A stretch of DNA of 64,000 nt from Paracoccus onubensis (GTDB taxonomy: Bacteria > Pseudomonadota > Alphaproteobacteria > Rhodobacterales > Rhodobacteraceae), in the NCBI RefSeq assembly GCF_003591515.1, contig NZ_QZCG01000004.1, positions 1 to 64,000 of the forward strand, written 5' to 3'. The position numbers and the translations under genes are program-made. This document shows positions 24,224 through 33,343 of this stretch, piece by piece. Within the stretch, counting starts at the first letter, position 1, and every line of letters starts with the position of its first letter. The notes below the pieces were generated by a model. That model was given only the letters and a program-made list of their open reading frames with translations. It made no database searches and was not told the DNA's origin.

Positions 24224-25714
24224 ATGCAACCATTCCTGGCCCATCCGTTCGATTCAGACCGCCTGCACGAGGAATGCGGAATCTTCGGTGCCATCGGCGT
24301 GGCCGACGCTTCCAACTTCGTGGCGCTTGGCCTTCACGCCCTTCAGCATCGCGGGCAGGAAGCCGGGGGAATCGTCGCGCATGATTCCGAACAGGGTTTC
24401 AACAGCGCCCACAGATTCGGCTATGTTCGTGACAACTTCACGAAAACCGATGTGATGGCGACCCTGCCCGGCCCGCTTGCCATCGGCCATGTGCGTTATT
24501 CAACCGCCGGTACCAAGGCGAATACCGCCATTCGCGATGTTCAGCCGTTTTTCGGCGAGTTTTCGATGGGCGGCTGCGCGATTGCGCATAACGGCAATAT
24601 CACCAACGCCGCCGCGTTGCGCCGCGAATTGATCGAGCGAGGCTCGATCTTCCAGTCCTCGTCGGACAGCGAATGCATCATCCACCTGATGGCCCGCTCG
24701 ATCCAGCGCAATATTCCCGAACGGATGAAAGACGCATTGCGGCGCGTCGAGGGCGCGTTCAGCGTCATCGCCATGACCCGGACCAAGCTGATCGGTGTCC
24801 GCGACCCGCTTGGCGTTCGCCCGCTGGTTCTGGGCAAACTGAGTGATGACGGCTTCGTTCTGGCCTCGGAAACCTGCGCTCTGGATATTATCGGCGCCGA
24901 ATTCGTGCGGGAGATCGATCCCGGCGAGATGGTCGTGATCTCCAAGGGCAAGGTAGAGACATCGCGCCCCTTCGGCCCGTCGCAAGGCCGTTTCTGTATT
25001 TTCGAACATGTCTATTTCTCGCGCCCCGATTCGATCATCGGCGGTCGCTCGGTCTATGAAACCCGGCGCCAGATCGGCGTGGAACTTGCCCGCGAATCCC
25101 CGGTAGAGGCGGATCTGGTCTGCCCCGTCCCCGACAGCGGCACCCCCGCCGCCATCGGTTTCGCACAGGAATCGGGCATCCCCTACGGCATGGGGATCAT
25201 CCGCAACCAGTATATGGGCCGGACCTTCATCGAACCGACCGATCAGATCCGCAATATGGGCGTGCGACTGAAGCTGAACGTGAACCGCGCCCTGATCCGC
25301 GACAAACGGGTCATTCTGGTCGATGACAGCGTCGTTCGCGGCACCACCAGCCGCAAGATCAAGGACATGATCATCGATGCAGGCGCGGCCGAAGTGCATT
25401 TCCGCATCGCCTCGCCCCCGACCGCATGGCCCTGTTTTTATGGTGTGGATACGCCCGACCGGGACAAGCTTCTGGCCGCGCAGATGACTCCTGAGGAAAT
25501 GCGCGAATGGATCGGGGTCGATTCGCTTGCTTTTGTTTCGCTGAACGGTCTTTACCGTGCAGTCGGCGAAGCGAAGGGGCGCAATGGCAAATGCCCACAA
25601 TATTGCGACGCGTGTTTCTCGGGTGATTATCCGGTCGCGCCCTTCGATCAGCTTGAGCGCGGCTTCCAGATGAAACCCGGCTCGGAATCGACAGTGAACG
25701 AGGCGGCGGAATAG
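24224..25714 (+). CDS. purF: Amidophosphoribosyltransferase PurF
   Basis: This 496-residue enzyme makes 5-phosphoribosylamine from PRPP and glutamine, the first step of purine synthesis. The glutaminase nucleophile Cys is at ECGIFGAIG near residue 19, after an 18-residue N-terminal propeptide that is likely removed. GHVRYSTAG and CAIAHNGNI follow. The PRPP loop VILVDDSVVRGTTS is near residue 365. Cys in PTAWPCFYGVD and the CPQYCDACFSGDYP tail suggest the iron-sulfur type. It is complete. Confidence 0.96.
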   Translation: MQPFLAHPFDSDRLHEECGIFGAIGVADASNFVALGLHALQHRGQEAGGIVAHDSEQGFNSAHRFGYVRDNFTKTDVMATLPGPLAIGHVRYSTAGTKANTAIRDVQPFFGEFSMGGCAIAHNGNITNAAALRRELIERGSIFQSSSDSECIIHLMARSIQRNIPERMKDALRRVEGAFSVIAMTRTKLIGVRDPLGVRPLVLGKLSDDGFVLASETCALDIIGAEFVREIDPGEMVVISKGKVETSRPFGPSQGRFCIFEHVYFSRPDSIIGGRSVYETRRQIGVELARESPVEADLVCPVPDSGTPAAIGFAQESGIPYGMGIIRNQYMGRTFIEPTDQIRNMGVRLKLNVNRALIRDKRVILVDDSVVRGTTSRKIKDMIIDAGAAEVHFRIASPPTAWPCFYGVDTPDRDKLLAAQMTPEEMREWIGVDSLAFVSLNGLYRAVGEAKGRNGKCPQYCDACFSGDYPVAPFDQLERGFQMKPGSESTVNEAAE

Positions 25715-25751
25715 GATTTTCGGTCGTTCCCGACCTTTCGTCCTGCTCTGG

Positions 25752-25797
25752 CCGGGGCGCTGCCCCGGACCCCGAGGTACTTGCCGCAAAGAAGAAG
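25752..25797 (+). repeat. Intergenic palindrome plus GAAGAAG element
   Basis: CCGGGGC (25752-25758) and GCCCCGG (25762-25768) form a hairpin, followed by CCCGAGGTACTTGCCGCAAA and GAAGAAG. The same pattern recurs at 58395-58462 and, without the hairpin, at 21946-21970. It may act as a transcript end for purF. Confidence 0.55.
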
Positions 25798-25879
25798 TGG
25801 GGGCGAAACGGTTGGTCACGAAAGGATGCGGTTGAAGGGTGATTGCGCCCTGCAGTTCCACGCGCTACATGGCCACATC

Positions 25880-27475
25880 ATGAATAACCGCCCCGAACTC
25901 CCGCCCGAAATCGCCCGTCGTCGCACCTTCGCGATCATCTCGCATCCCGATGCGGGCAAGACCACGCTGACCGAGAAATTCCTGCTTTACGGCGGCGCCA
26001 TCCAGATGGCAGGACAGGTTCGTGCCAAGGGCGAAGCGCGGCGGACGCGGTCGGACTTCATGAAGATGGAGCAGGATCGCGGCATCTCCGTTTCCGCCTC
26101 GGCCATGTCATTTGATTTCGACGGGCATCGCTTCAATCTGGTCGACACCCCCGGTCACAGCGATTTCTCCGAGGATACCTATCGCACCCTGACCGCCGTC
26201 GATGCCGCCATCATGGTGATCGATGGGGCAAAGGGTGTCGAAAGCCAGACCCGTAAGCTGTTCGAGGTCTGCCGGTTGCGCGATCTGCCCATCCTGACCT
26301 TCTGCAACAAGATGGACCGCGAAAGCCGCGACACATTCGAGATCATCGATGAAATTCAGGAGAACCTGGCCATCGACGTGGCTCCGGCAAGCTGGCCCAT
26401 CGGCGTAGGGCGCGAATTTCTTGGCTGCTACGACATGCTGAACGACCGGCTGGAACTGATGGACCGCACCGATCGGAATCGTGTCGCGGAATCGGTAAAG
26501 ATCAGCGGCCTTGACGATCCGCAACTGGCGCAGCATGTGCCGGAAAATCTGCTGGCAAAGCTGCGCGAGGAAGTCGAGATGGCGCGCGAACTTTTGCCCG
26601 CCTTCGATCAGCGGTCCCTTCTGGAAGGCCATCTGACCCCGATCTGGTTTGGCAGCGCGATCAACAGCTTTGGCGTGCGCGAATTGATGAAGGGCATCAG
26701 CACATATGGCCCGGCTCCGCAGCCGCAAAACTCCGCATCGCGCGAAATCGCCCCCGAAGAGAAAGCCGTGACCGGCTTCGTCTTCAAGGTTCAGGCGAAT
26801 ATGGACCCAAAGCATCGCGACCGCGTGGCATTCGTGCGGATGGCCTCGGGCCATTTTCTCCGCGGGATGAAGCTGACTCATGTGCGGACGAAAAAGCCGA
26901 TGGCGGTATCGAATCCGGTTCTGTTCCTTGCCTCTGATCGCGAGCTTGCGGAAGAGGCATGGGCAGGCGATATCATCGGCATCCCGAACCACGGGCAACT
27001 CCGCATCGGTGATGCCCTGACCGAAGGCGAGGCGCTGCGCTTTACCGGTATTCCGTCATTCGCGCCTGAATTGCTGCAATCGGTCCGCGCGGCCGATCCG
27101 ATGAAGGCCAAGCATCTGGAAAAGGCGCTCATGCAGTTCGCCGAAGAGGGCGCGGCCAAGGTCTTCAAGCCCGCCATCGGCTCGGGATTCATCGTCGGCG
27201 TGGTCGGGGCATTGCAATTCGAGGTTCTCGCCAGCAGGATCGAGATTGAATACGGTATTCCGGTCCGCTTCGAATCGTCTCAGTTCACCTCTGCCCGCTG
27301 GGTGCAGGGACCGAAAGAAAAAGTCGATGCGTTCATCAATGCCAATAAGGGGCATATGGCCCATGATCACGACGGCGATCAGGTTTACCTGACCCGGCTG
27401 CAATGGGATATTGACCGGGTCGAGCGCGATTATCCCGATCTGACGCTTTCCGCGACCAAGGAAATGATGGTCTGA
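25880..27475 (+). CDS. prfC: Peptide chain release factor 3
   Basis: This 531-residue GTPase removes RF1 and RF2 from the ribosome after peptide release. ATG 25880 is chosen because the protein then begins MNNRPELPPEIARRRTFAI, as in the family. The GTPase motifs are SHPDAGKTT (G1), DTPGHSDF (G3) and NKMDR (G4). The extra segment RTRSDFMKMEQDRGISVSAS, where EF-G family members have the switch region, is also present. The C-terminus retains the EF-G-like domains up to ATKEMMV. It is complete. Confidence 0.95.
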   Translation: MNNRPELPPEIARRRTFAIISHPDAGKTTLTEKFLLYGGAIQMAGQVRAKGEARRTRSDFMKMEQDRGISVSASAMSFDFDGHRFNLVDTPGHSDFSEDTYRTLTAVDAAIMVIDGAKGVESQTRKLFEVCRLRDLPILTFCNKMDRESRDTFEIIDEIQENLAIDVAPASWPIGVGREFLGCYDMLNDRLELMDRTDRNRVAESVKISGLDDPQLAQHVPENLLAKLREEVEMARELLPAFDQRSLLEGHLTPIWFGSAINSFGVRELMKGISTYGPAPQPQNSASREIAPEEKAVTGFVFKVQANMDPKHRDRVAFVRMASGHFLRGMKLTHVRTKKPMAVSNPVLFLASDRELAEEAWAGDIIGIPNHGQLRIGDALTEGEALRFTGIPSFAPELLQSVRAADPMKAKHLEKALMQFAEEGAAKVFKPAIGSGFIVGVVGALQFEVLASRIEIEYGIPVRFESSQFTSARWVQGPKEKVDAFINANKGHMAHDHDGDQVYLTRLQWDIDRVERDYPDLTLSATKEMMV

Positions 27476-27554
27476 AACCTGCGGCACAGGGTTCCGAATT
27501 GCACTTGCCGGTCGGGTTCGGTTATGCCTCGGTCAACGCGCAGGAGGATTCATC

Positions 27555-28424
27555 ATGAACCAAAAGCAATATCAGCCGCCCCGAGTCTGGACATATGATA
27601 CCGAGAACGGCGGGACATGGGCCGGGGTGAACCGCCCGACATCCGGTGCTCAGTTCGAGCGGGAATTGCCGGTCGGCAAACATCCATATCAGCTATACTC
27701 GCTGGCCACGCCCAATGGCCAGAAGGTCACGATCATGTTCGAGGAGCTTCTTGCCGCCGGTGAAACCGGTGCAGAATATGACGCTTGGCTGATCGATATC
27801 GGGGAAAGCGATCAGTTTTCGTCGGGCTTTGTCGGTGCCAATCCCAACTCGAAGATCCCGGCAATGATCGACCGTTCGGGCGAAAAGCCGGTTCGCGTGT
27901 TCGAGTCCGGGCATATCCTGCTGTATCTGGCCGAGAAATTCGGGCGTTTCCTGCCCAGGGATCACGCCGCGAGAACCGAGGCGATGAACTGGCTGTTCTG
28001 GCTGCAAGGCTCGGCGCCCTATCTCGGCGGCGGGTTCGGGCATTTCTACGCCTATGCCCCCTATCCGATGGAATATCCGATCAACCGCTTTACCATGGAA
28101 GCAAAGCGGCAGATGCATCTGCTGGATAACACATTGGCAGAGCGTCCCTTTATCGGCGGCGACGAATACAGTATCGCCGATATGGTGATCTGGCCATGGT
28201 ACGGCAATCTTGTCATGGGCCAGCAATATGATGCGGGCGAATTCCTCAATGTCTCGGAATACACGCATCTGCGCCGCTGGGCAGACAAGATCGCCGAACG
28301 GCCCGCCGTGCGGCGCGGCAGGATCGTCAATCGCAGGACCGGCGAGGCATGGGAACAGCTTCCCGAACGCCATGATGCCTCGGATTTCGACAAACTTCCG
28401 CCGGCCCCGGCAAAAAAGGGCTGA
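27555..28424 (+). CDS. yghU: Glutathione-dependent disulfide-bond oxidoreductase YghU
   Basis: This 289-residue glutathione transferase-like protein resembles E. coli YghU/YfcG, which bind two glutathiones and reduce disulfides. The N-terminal extension includes the diagnostic NRPTSGAQFERELPVG block before the thioredoxin fold (HPYQLYSLATPNGQKVTIM), followed by NPNSKIPAMID and FESGHILLYLAEK for glutathione binding. The C-terminal half is helical. It is a single gene with AGGAGG before the ATG, and a likely stress or peroxide role. Confidence 0.9.
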   Translation: MNQKQYQPPRVWTYDTENGGTWAGVNRPTSGAQFERELPVGKHPYQLYSLATPNGQKVTIMFEELLAAGETGAEYDAWLIDIGESDQFSSGFVGANPNSKIPAMIDRSGEKPVRVFESGHILLYLAEKFGRFLPRDHAARTEAMNWLFWLQGSAPYLGGGFGHFYAYAPYPMEYPINRFTMEAKRQMHLLDNTLAERPFIGGDEYSIADMVIWPWYGNLVMGQQYDAGEFLNVSEYTHLRRWADKIAERPAVRRGRIVNRRTGEAWEQLPERHDASDFDKLPPAPAKKG

Positions 28425-28526
28425 TATATTCAGGATTGCCGGACAGGCCGGCAATCCCGCGCTCTCTTCTCGTAATCGGCTTGAATCCGCGTTAACCTTT
28501 GGGTGCCAGCCAAAGGGAGAGCCAGC

Positions 28527-28988
28527 ATGCCGATCAGCTTTACAGTCAACGGCGAAGAGCGCAGTGTCGATGTCAATCCCGGCACACCGCTTCTTTGGGT
28601 TCTGCGAGACGAGTTGCGCCTGACCGGCACGAAATTCGGCTGCGGGATCGCCCAATGCGGGGCCTGCACGATCCATCTGGACGGTATGACGCGCCGATCC
28701 TGTGTCACGCCCATCTCGATGGCCGAAGGCTCGGATATCACCACGATCGAAGGTCTTGAAGGCCCCGAGGCCGACGCGGTTCAGGCGGCATGGCGCGCGA
28801 TTGACGTACCACAATGCGGGTATTGCCAATCCGGCCAGATCATGACGGCAACCTCTCTGTTGCAACAGATCGCCTCTCCGAGTGACGAGGATATCGACAA
28901 CGCCATGGCCGGGAATATCTGCCGCTGCGCGACTTATGTCCGCATCCGGCAAGCGATCCATGACGCCGCCAAAACGCTGGAGGGCTGA
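28527..28988 (+). CDS. iorA: Isoquinoline 1-oxidoreductase-like alpha subunit ([2Fe-2S])
   Basis: This 153-residue electron-transfer subunit carries two [2Fe-2S] clusters. The first, plant-type cluster uses [15 protein letters not shown] and the following Cys in RRSCVTP. The second uses CGYCQSGQ and [11 protein letters not shown]. The start at 28527 has GGGAGA upstream. It passes electrons from the molybdenum subunit encoded next (three bases later) toward the cytochrome encoded third. Substrate could be an aldehyde or N-heterocycle. Confidence 0.88.
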   Translation: MPISFTVNGEERSVDVNPGTPLLWVLRDELRLTGTKFGCGIAQCGACTIHLDGMTRRSCVTPISMAEGSDITTIEGLEGPEADAVQAAWRAIDVPQCGYCQSGQIMTATSLLQQIASPSDEDIDNAMAGNICRCATYVRIRQAIHDAAKTLEG

Positions 28989-28991
28989 GTG

Positions 28992-31130
28992 ATGAATATC
29001 CAGACCTCCCGCCGCCGTTTCCTGACCGGGCTGATCATTGCCGTCGCCCTGCCCGGCCTTGCCCGGGCGCAGCAGAAATCCGGTGCGGCCGCGTTTTTTA
29101 ATGAACTCCCCGGCGGTTCGGATGAAATGTCGGCGAATGCCTTCATCCGCGTCGCCCCCGACAATACCGTTACCGTACTGATCAAGCATATCGAATTCGG
29201 ACAGGGCCCATATACCGGCCTGACCACACTTGTGGCCGAAGAGATGGACGCAGACTGGTCACAGATGCGCGCCGCCGCCGCGCCCGCCGATGTCGAACTT
29301 TATGCCAATCTCGCAATGGGTATGCAGGGCACCGGCGGTTCGACCGCCATGGCCAACAGTTTCATGCAGATGCGCAAGGCCGGTGCCGGGGCGCGGGCGA
29401 TGCTTGTCGCCGCCGCTGCCGAACGTTTCGGTGTGCCCGTCGATCAGATCACCGTCGAGAAGGGTATCGTCAAAGCGGGCGATCAATCCGCAAGTTTCGG
29501 TGAACTGGCCGAGGCCGCCGCGCGGCAAACCGCGCCCGAAGATCCTCCCGTCAAGGATCCCGGCGACTTCACCCTGATCGGCACCGATCTGCCAAAGGTG
29601 GACAGCAGCGCCAAAACCGATGGCTCGGCTCTGTTCACGCTGGATGTCTATCGCGACGGGATGCTGACCGTGGTGGTCGCCCATCCGCCGAAATTCGGCG
29701 CCAGGGTCGCCAGCTACGACGACAGCGCCGCGATGCAGGTGCAGGGCGTGCGCAAGGTGGCGCAGATCCCGTCAGGCGTTGCCGTCTATGCCGACAATAC
29801 ATTCGCCGCGTTGAAGGGGCGCGATGCTCTGACCGTGGAATGGGATGAAAGCGAAGCCGAAACCCGTTCGACCGAAACGATGATTGCCGAATGGACCTCT
29901 GCCGCCAAGGCCGGAGGGGAATGGGAGGTCGAGAAATCCGGCGATGTCGACGCGGCATTGACCGGCGCGGAAATCGTCGAATCCACCTATGTCTTCCCCT
30001 ATCTGGCCCATGGACCGATGGAACCGCTGGATGCCGTGGTCGAATTGCGCGACGACGAGGCCGAAATCTGGATGGGCAGCCAGATGCAGACCGGCGATCA
30101 GGCCATCTTCGCCAAGATCCTTGGTGTCGATAAGGTTGATCTTCATACCATGCTTGCGGGTGGAAGCTTTGGCCGCCGCGCGACACCCGATTGCCATCTT
30201 GCCGCCGAAGCGGCCGAGATCGCAAAAACCAACGGCAAGGGCGCCATCAAGCTGATGTGGACGCGCGAGGATGACATGCAGGGCGGCTACTACCGCCCCC
30301 TGACTGTCCATCACATACGGGCGGCCCTCAATGAACAGGGCGGCATCGAGGCCTGGGATCACGGCATCGCCGCGCAATCAGTCGTCATCGGAACACCGTT
30401 CGAGCAAATGCTGCAGGGTGGACCCGATTTCACCGCATTCGAGGGCGCGAACGAATTACGCTACAAGACCGCCAATCATCGCCTTCGCTGGGCCAAGATG
30501 GACTCGCCGGTTCCGACATTGTGGTGGCGTTCGGTCGGGCATACGCATACCGGCTTTGCCGTGGAATGCTTTATCGACGAATTGCTGGAAAAATCCGGCA
30601 AGGATCCGGTCGAAGGCCGTCTGGCCCTGCTGGGCGAGGAACAGGCCCGCGAAAAGGCGGTGCTCACGCGCGTTGCCGAGATGGCCGATCAGTCAGGCGA
30701 CTTCGGCTATGGAGTCGCGGTAGTGAAATCCTTCGGCACCTATGTCGCCCAGATTGCCGAGATCGAGGATCGGGGCGGCGTCCCCCATGCCCGCCGCGTC
30801 TGGTGTGCGGTCGATTGCGGGACGGCGGTCAATCCCAATGTCATCCGCGCACAGATGGAAGGCGGGATCGGCTATGGCATCTCTGCCGCGCTTCACAGCG
30901 AGGTTACGTTTGACGAAGGCGGGCTGATCCGGCAACGGAACTGGGACAGCTACCGCATCCTGCGCATTTCCGAAATGCCCTCCATCGAGGTGGCGATCCT
31001 TCCCTCGACAGCCGAACCTACAGGGGTGGGAGAACCGGGCACTCCACCCATTGCTCCTGCAATTGCAAACGGATGGCGGCGCATGACCGGCACCGCGTTG
31101 CGCCGCCTGCCCATCATTCCGGTTGCATGA
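28992..31130 (+). CDS. iorB: Isoquinoline 1-oxidoreductase-like beta subunit (molybdopterin)
   Basis: This 712-residue xanthine oxidase-family molybdenum hydroxylase has a Tat signal ([20 protein letters not shown]), so it folds with its cofactor and is exported to the periplasm. Cofactor-binding landmarks include [12 protein letters not shown], the [14 protein letters not shown] region, [11 protein letters not shown] and, close to the C-terminus, [11 protein letters not shown] with the active-site Glu. The architecture matches IorB-type enzymes that hydroxylate N-heterocycles or oxidise aldehydes. It sits between iorA and the diheme cytochrome. The actual substrate cannot be told from sequence. 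Confidence 0.88.
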   Translation: MNIQTSRRRFLTGLIIAVALPGLARAQQKSGAAAFFNELPGGSDEMSANAFIRVAPDNTVTVLIKHIEFGQGPYTGLTTLVAEEMDADWSQMRAAAAPADVELYANLAMGMQGTGGSTAMANSFMQMRKAGAGARAMLVAAAAERFGVPVDQITVEKGIVKAGDQSASFGELAEAAARQTAPEDPPVKDPGDFTLIGTDLPKVDSSAKTDGSALFTLDVYRDGMLTVVVAHPPKFGARVASYDDSAAMQVQGVRKVAQIPSGVAVYADNTFAALKGRDALTVEWDESEAETRSTETMIAEWTSAAKAGGEWEVEKSGDVDAALTGAEIVESTYVFPYLAHGPMEPLDAVVELRDDEAEIWMGSQMQTGDQAIFAKILGVDKVDLHTMLAGGSFGRRATPDCHLAAEAAEIAKTNGKGAIKLMWTREDDMQGGYYRPLTVHHIRAALNEQGGIEAWDHGIAAQSVVIGTPFEQMLQGGPDFTAFEGANELRYKTANHRLRWAKMDSPVPTLWWRSVGHTHTGFAVECFIDELLEKSGKDPVEGRLALLGEEQAREKAVLTRVAEMADQSGDFGYGVAVVKSFGTYVAQIAEIEDRGGVPHARRVWCAVDCGTAVNPNVIRAQMEGGIGYGISAALHSEVTFDEGGLIRQRNWDSYRILRISEMPSIEVAILPSTAEPTGVGEPGTPPIAPAIANGWRRMTGTALRRLPIIPVA

Positions 31131-31144
31131 GGAAGGAGACCCGC

Positions 31145-31741
31145 ATGACACGTTTCAGTCTTTCCGTTGCAATGACCCTTGCGCTCGCCGCGCCGCTTGC
31201 CGCGCAGGATCTGCGCATGCCTGCCGATTTCGAGAATATCGAGAACGAAACCGAACGATCGGCGGCGCTTTTCGAAGAGATGGGCAAGGTTCTGACCCAT
31301 CCGCGCTGCCTGAACTGCCATCCCAAGGACAGCCCCACACAGGGCGACGACATGCATCCGCACGAACCTCCGGTGATCCGTGGCGACGCCGATTTCGGCG
31401 CGGCGGGCATGAATTGCACGACCTGCCACGGCCCGGAGAATTTCGAGACGACCGGTGTCGGCGGCATCGAAAGCATCCCAGGCCACGAACCCTGGTCCCT
31501 TGCGCCGGTGGAAATGGCGTGGGTTGACCTGTCTCTTGGCGAAATCTGCGCTCAGCTCAAGGATCCCGAGCGGAATGGCGGGCGCAGTCTGGAAGAATTG
31601 CACGAGCATATGGCCGAGGACGGACTTGTCGGCTGGGGATGGGAGCCGGGAGCGGGGCGCACCCCTGCGCCGGGCTCACAGGATCTGTTCGGTGAACTGA
31701 CACGCGCATGGATCGACACCGGCGCGGCCTGTCCCTCGTGA
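31145..31741 (+). CDS. Diheme cytochrome c partner of the molybdenum hydroxylase
   Basis: This 198-residue protein has a signal peptide ([20 protein letters not shown]) and two CxxCH heme sites, CLNCH near residue 56 and CTTCH near residue 92. It begins 14 bases after iorB, with AAGGAGA before its ATG, so it belongs to the operon. It likely accepts electrons from the periplasmic hydroxylase and passes them to the respiratory chain. The heme motifs and operon position are seen; the electron path is inferred. Confidence 0.82.
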   Translation: MTRFSLSVAMTLALAAPLAAQDLRMPADFENIENETERSAALFEEMGKVLTHPRCLNCHPKDSPTQGDDMHPHEPPVIRGDADFGAAGMNCTTCHGPENFETTGVGGIESIPGHEPWSLAPVEMAWVDLSLGEICAQLKDPERNGGRSLEELHEHMAEDGLVGWGWEPGAGRTPAPGSQDLFGELTRAWIDTGAACPS

Positions 31742-31838
31742 GATAACACGGCGGACCAGTCGGCCGGCCCGGCGCATCACGTCCGGGCGACGGATCGCTG
31801 CCCCGAGCCTGTGAAATCCCTGCCCTGCTTGTTCGGGT

Positions 31839-33095
31839 TCAGGGATCGATCAGGATCGCGCGGAAATCATTGACATTCGTCAGGGTCGGGCCGGTAATCA
31901 CCTGCCCGCCGACAGCCTCGAAGAACCCATGCGCATCATTCGTGTCCAGCGCCTTGCCCGGATCGCGTCCCGCCTTGCGCGCCTGTTCAAGCATTTGCGG
32001 CCCGATCCATGCCCCGGCAATTTCCGCCGCACCGTCTACGCCGTCAGTATCGCAGGCCATGGCGTGGATCCCCTTTGCCCCATCGAGTGCCAGCGCCAAG
32101 GCAAGCGCATATTCGGCATTCGGCCCACCGATCCCGTTTCCGCGTCGGGTAACGGTAAGTTCTCCGCCGGAAAGCAGGATCTTCGGGCCTGTGGATTGCA
32201 AGGCCATCTCGGCATGAGCGCGGGCGATTTCGCGCGCTTCCCCCTCGATTGCATCGCCCAGAAGCTGAACCTCATATCCCGCAGTTCGGCCAAGTTCTGC
32301 AGCAGCTTCAAGGGACATCCGCGGGGCGGCATAAACCCGGTTGATCACCGCGCCCAGTCTTGCGTCTTCAGGCGGGATGACCCGGTTCGATCCGGTCAGC
32401 GCGGCCTTGACCGATGCAGGCACGGCGATATTCCATCGATCAAGCAGATCCTGCGCGGCCTCGGGGCCGTTCGGATCTCCTACTGTGGGGCCGGAACCGA
32501 TCAGCGCCGGATCGTCCCCCGGCACGTCCGAGATCATCAATGCCAGCATGCGGGCAGGCCAAGCGGCGGCGGCAAGCTGTCCGCCTTTCACACGGCTCAG
32601 ATGTTTGCGGACGATGTTCATTTCACCAATCGGAGCGCCGGACGCCAGCAACGCCTGATTGACCGCCTGTTTCTCGGCCAGTGTAATCTCCCCCGCCGGG
32701 GCGCATAGCAAGGCGGATGCGCCTCCGGAAATCAGCGCAAGAACGAAATCGCCTTCCCCCACTGTCTGAAGCATATCCAGCATCCGCCCTGTCGCGGCAA
32801 CGCCCGCGGCATCGGGAACGGGATGCGCTGCAGAGACGAGCTCGATCCCCTGAAGCGGCCTTTCGTAACCGTAACGCGTGATGATCAGCCCCTCGCAGGG
32901 CCCCCAGACGGCCTCTACCGCCTCGGCCATACGGGCGCTTGCTTTCCCCGCCCCGATCACCAGCACCCTGCCCGTCGCCGGGCGGTCGGGCAAATGCTGT
33001 GCAAGGCTGCGCATCGGATCGGCCATCTCGACGGCCCGGTCGAACATTTTGCGCAGCAATTCGGCCGGTTGCACCGCTTTCATGGCGTCATCCAT
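31839..33095 (-). CDS. Glycerate 2-kinase, MOFRL family
   Basis: This 418-residue protein belongs to the GckA/TtuD family, long annotated as hydroxypyruvate reductase but shown in several bacteria to phosphorylate D-glycerate to 2-phosphoglycerate. GAGKASARMAEAVE near residue 47, SGGASALLCAP, SDVPGDDPALIGSGPTVGDP, and the C-terminal MOFRL block GTDGVDG-like (CDTDGVDGAAEIAGA) are visible. The ATG at 33095 is favoured over a TTG at 33140. It is divergent from malate synthase G, so both feed glyoxylate-derived carbon into central metabolism. Confidence 0.85.
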   Translation of the reverse strand: MDDAMKAVQPAELLRKMFDRAVEMADPMRSLAQHLPDRPATGRVLVIGAGKASARMAEAVEAVWGPCEGLIITRYGYERPLQGIELVSAAHPVPDAAGVAATGRMLDMLQTVGEGDFVLALISGGASALLCAPAGEITLAEKQAVNQALLASGAPIGEMNIVRKHLSRVKGGQLAAAAWPARMLALMISDVPGDDPALIGSGPTVGDPNGPEAAQDLLDRWNIAVPASVKAALTGSNRVIPPEDARLGAVINRVYAAPRMSLEAAAELGRTAGYEVQLLGDAIEGEAREIARAHAEMALQSTGPKILLSGGELTVTRRGNGIGGPNAEYALALALALDGAKGIHAMACDTDGVDGAAEIAGAWIGPQMLEQARKAGRDPGKALDTNDAHGFFEAVGGQVITGPTLTNVNDFRAILIDP

Positions 33096-33343
33096 CTTCT
33101 TCCCGGCCCGGTTGCCATAGCTGCCATCCTTCTTCTGCAAATTTCACGACATGTCGCGCCAAGCTGCACCAATTTCCGGATATTGCCAAGCTGCCTGCCT
33201 CCATTCCTTCAGCCATCGCGGAACTATGAATTGTTCGGGCTAGAGTTTCGGTCTGCAATGGTATACCGAGCCTCGAATCCTTTCTCCGGCAGAGCAATCC
33301 GGCGGAAGGCAATGACTGGATTCGAGATGGAAGGTCTGTCACC

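Noticed and set aside
24500..25861. 453-codon minus-strand frame over purF
   Set aside because: Antisense to purF, with Asp/His/Gln-rich composition typical of shadows in GC-rich DNA.
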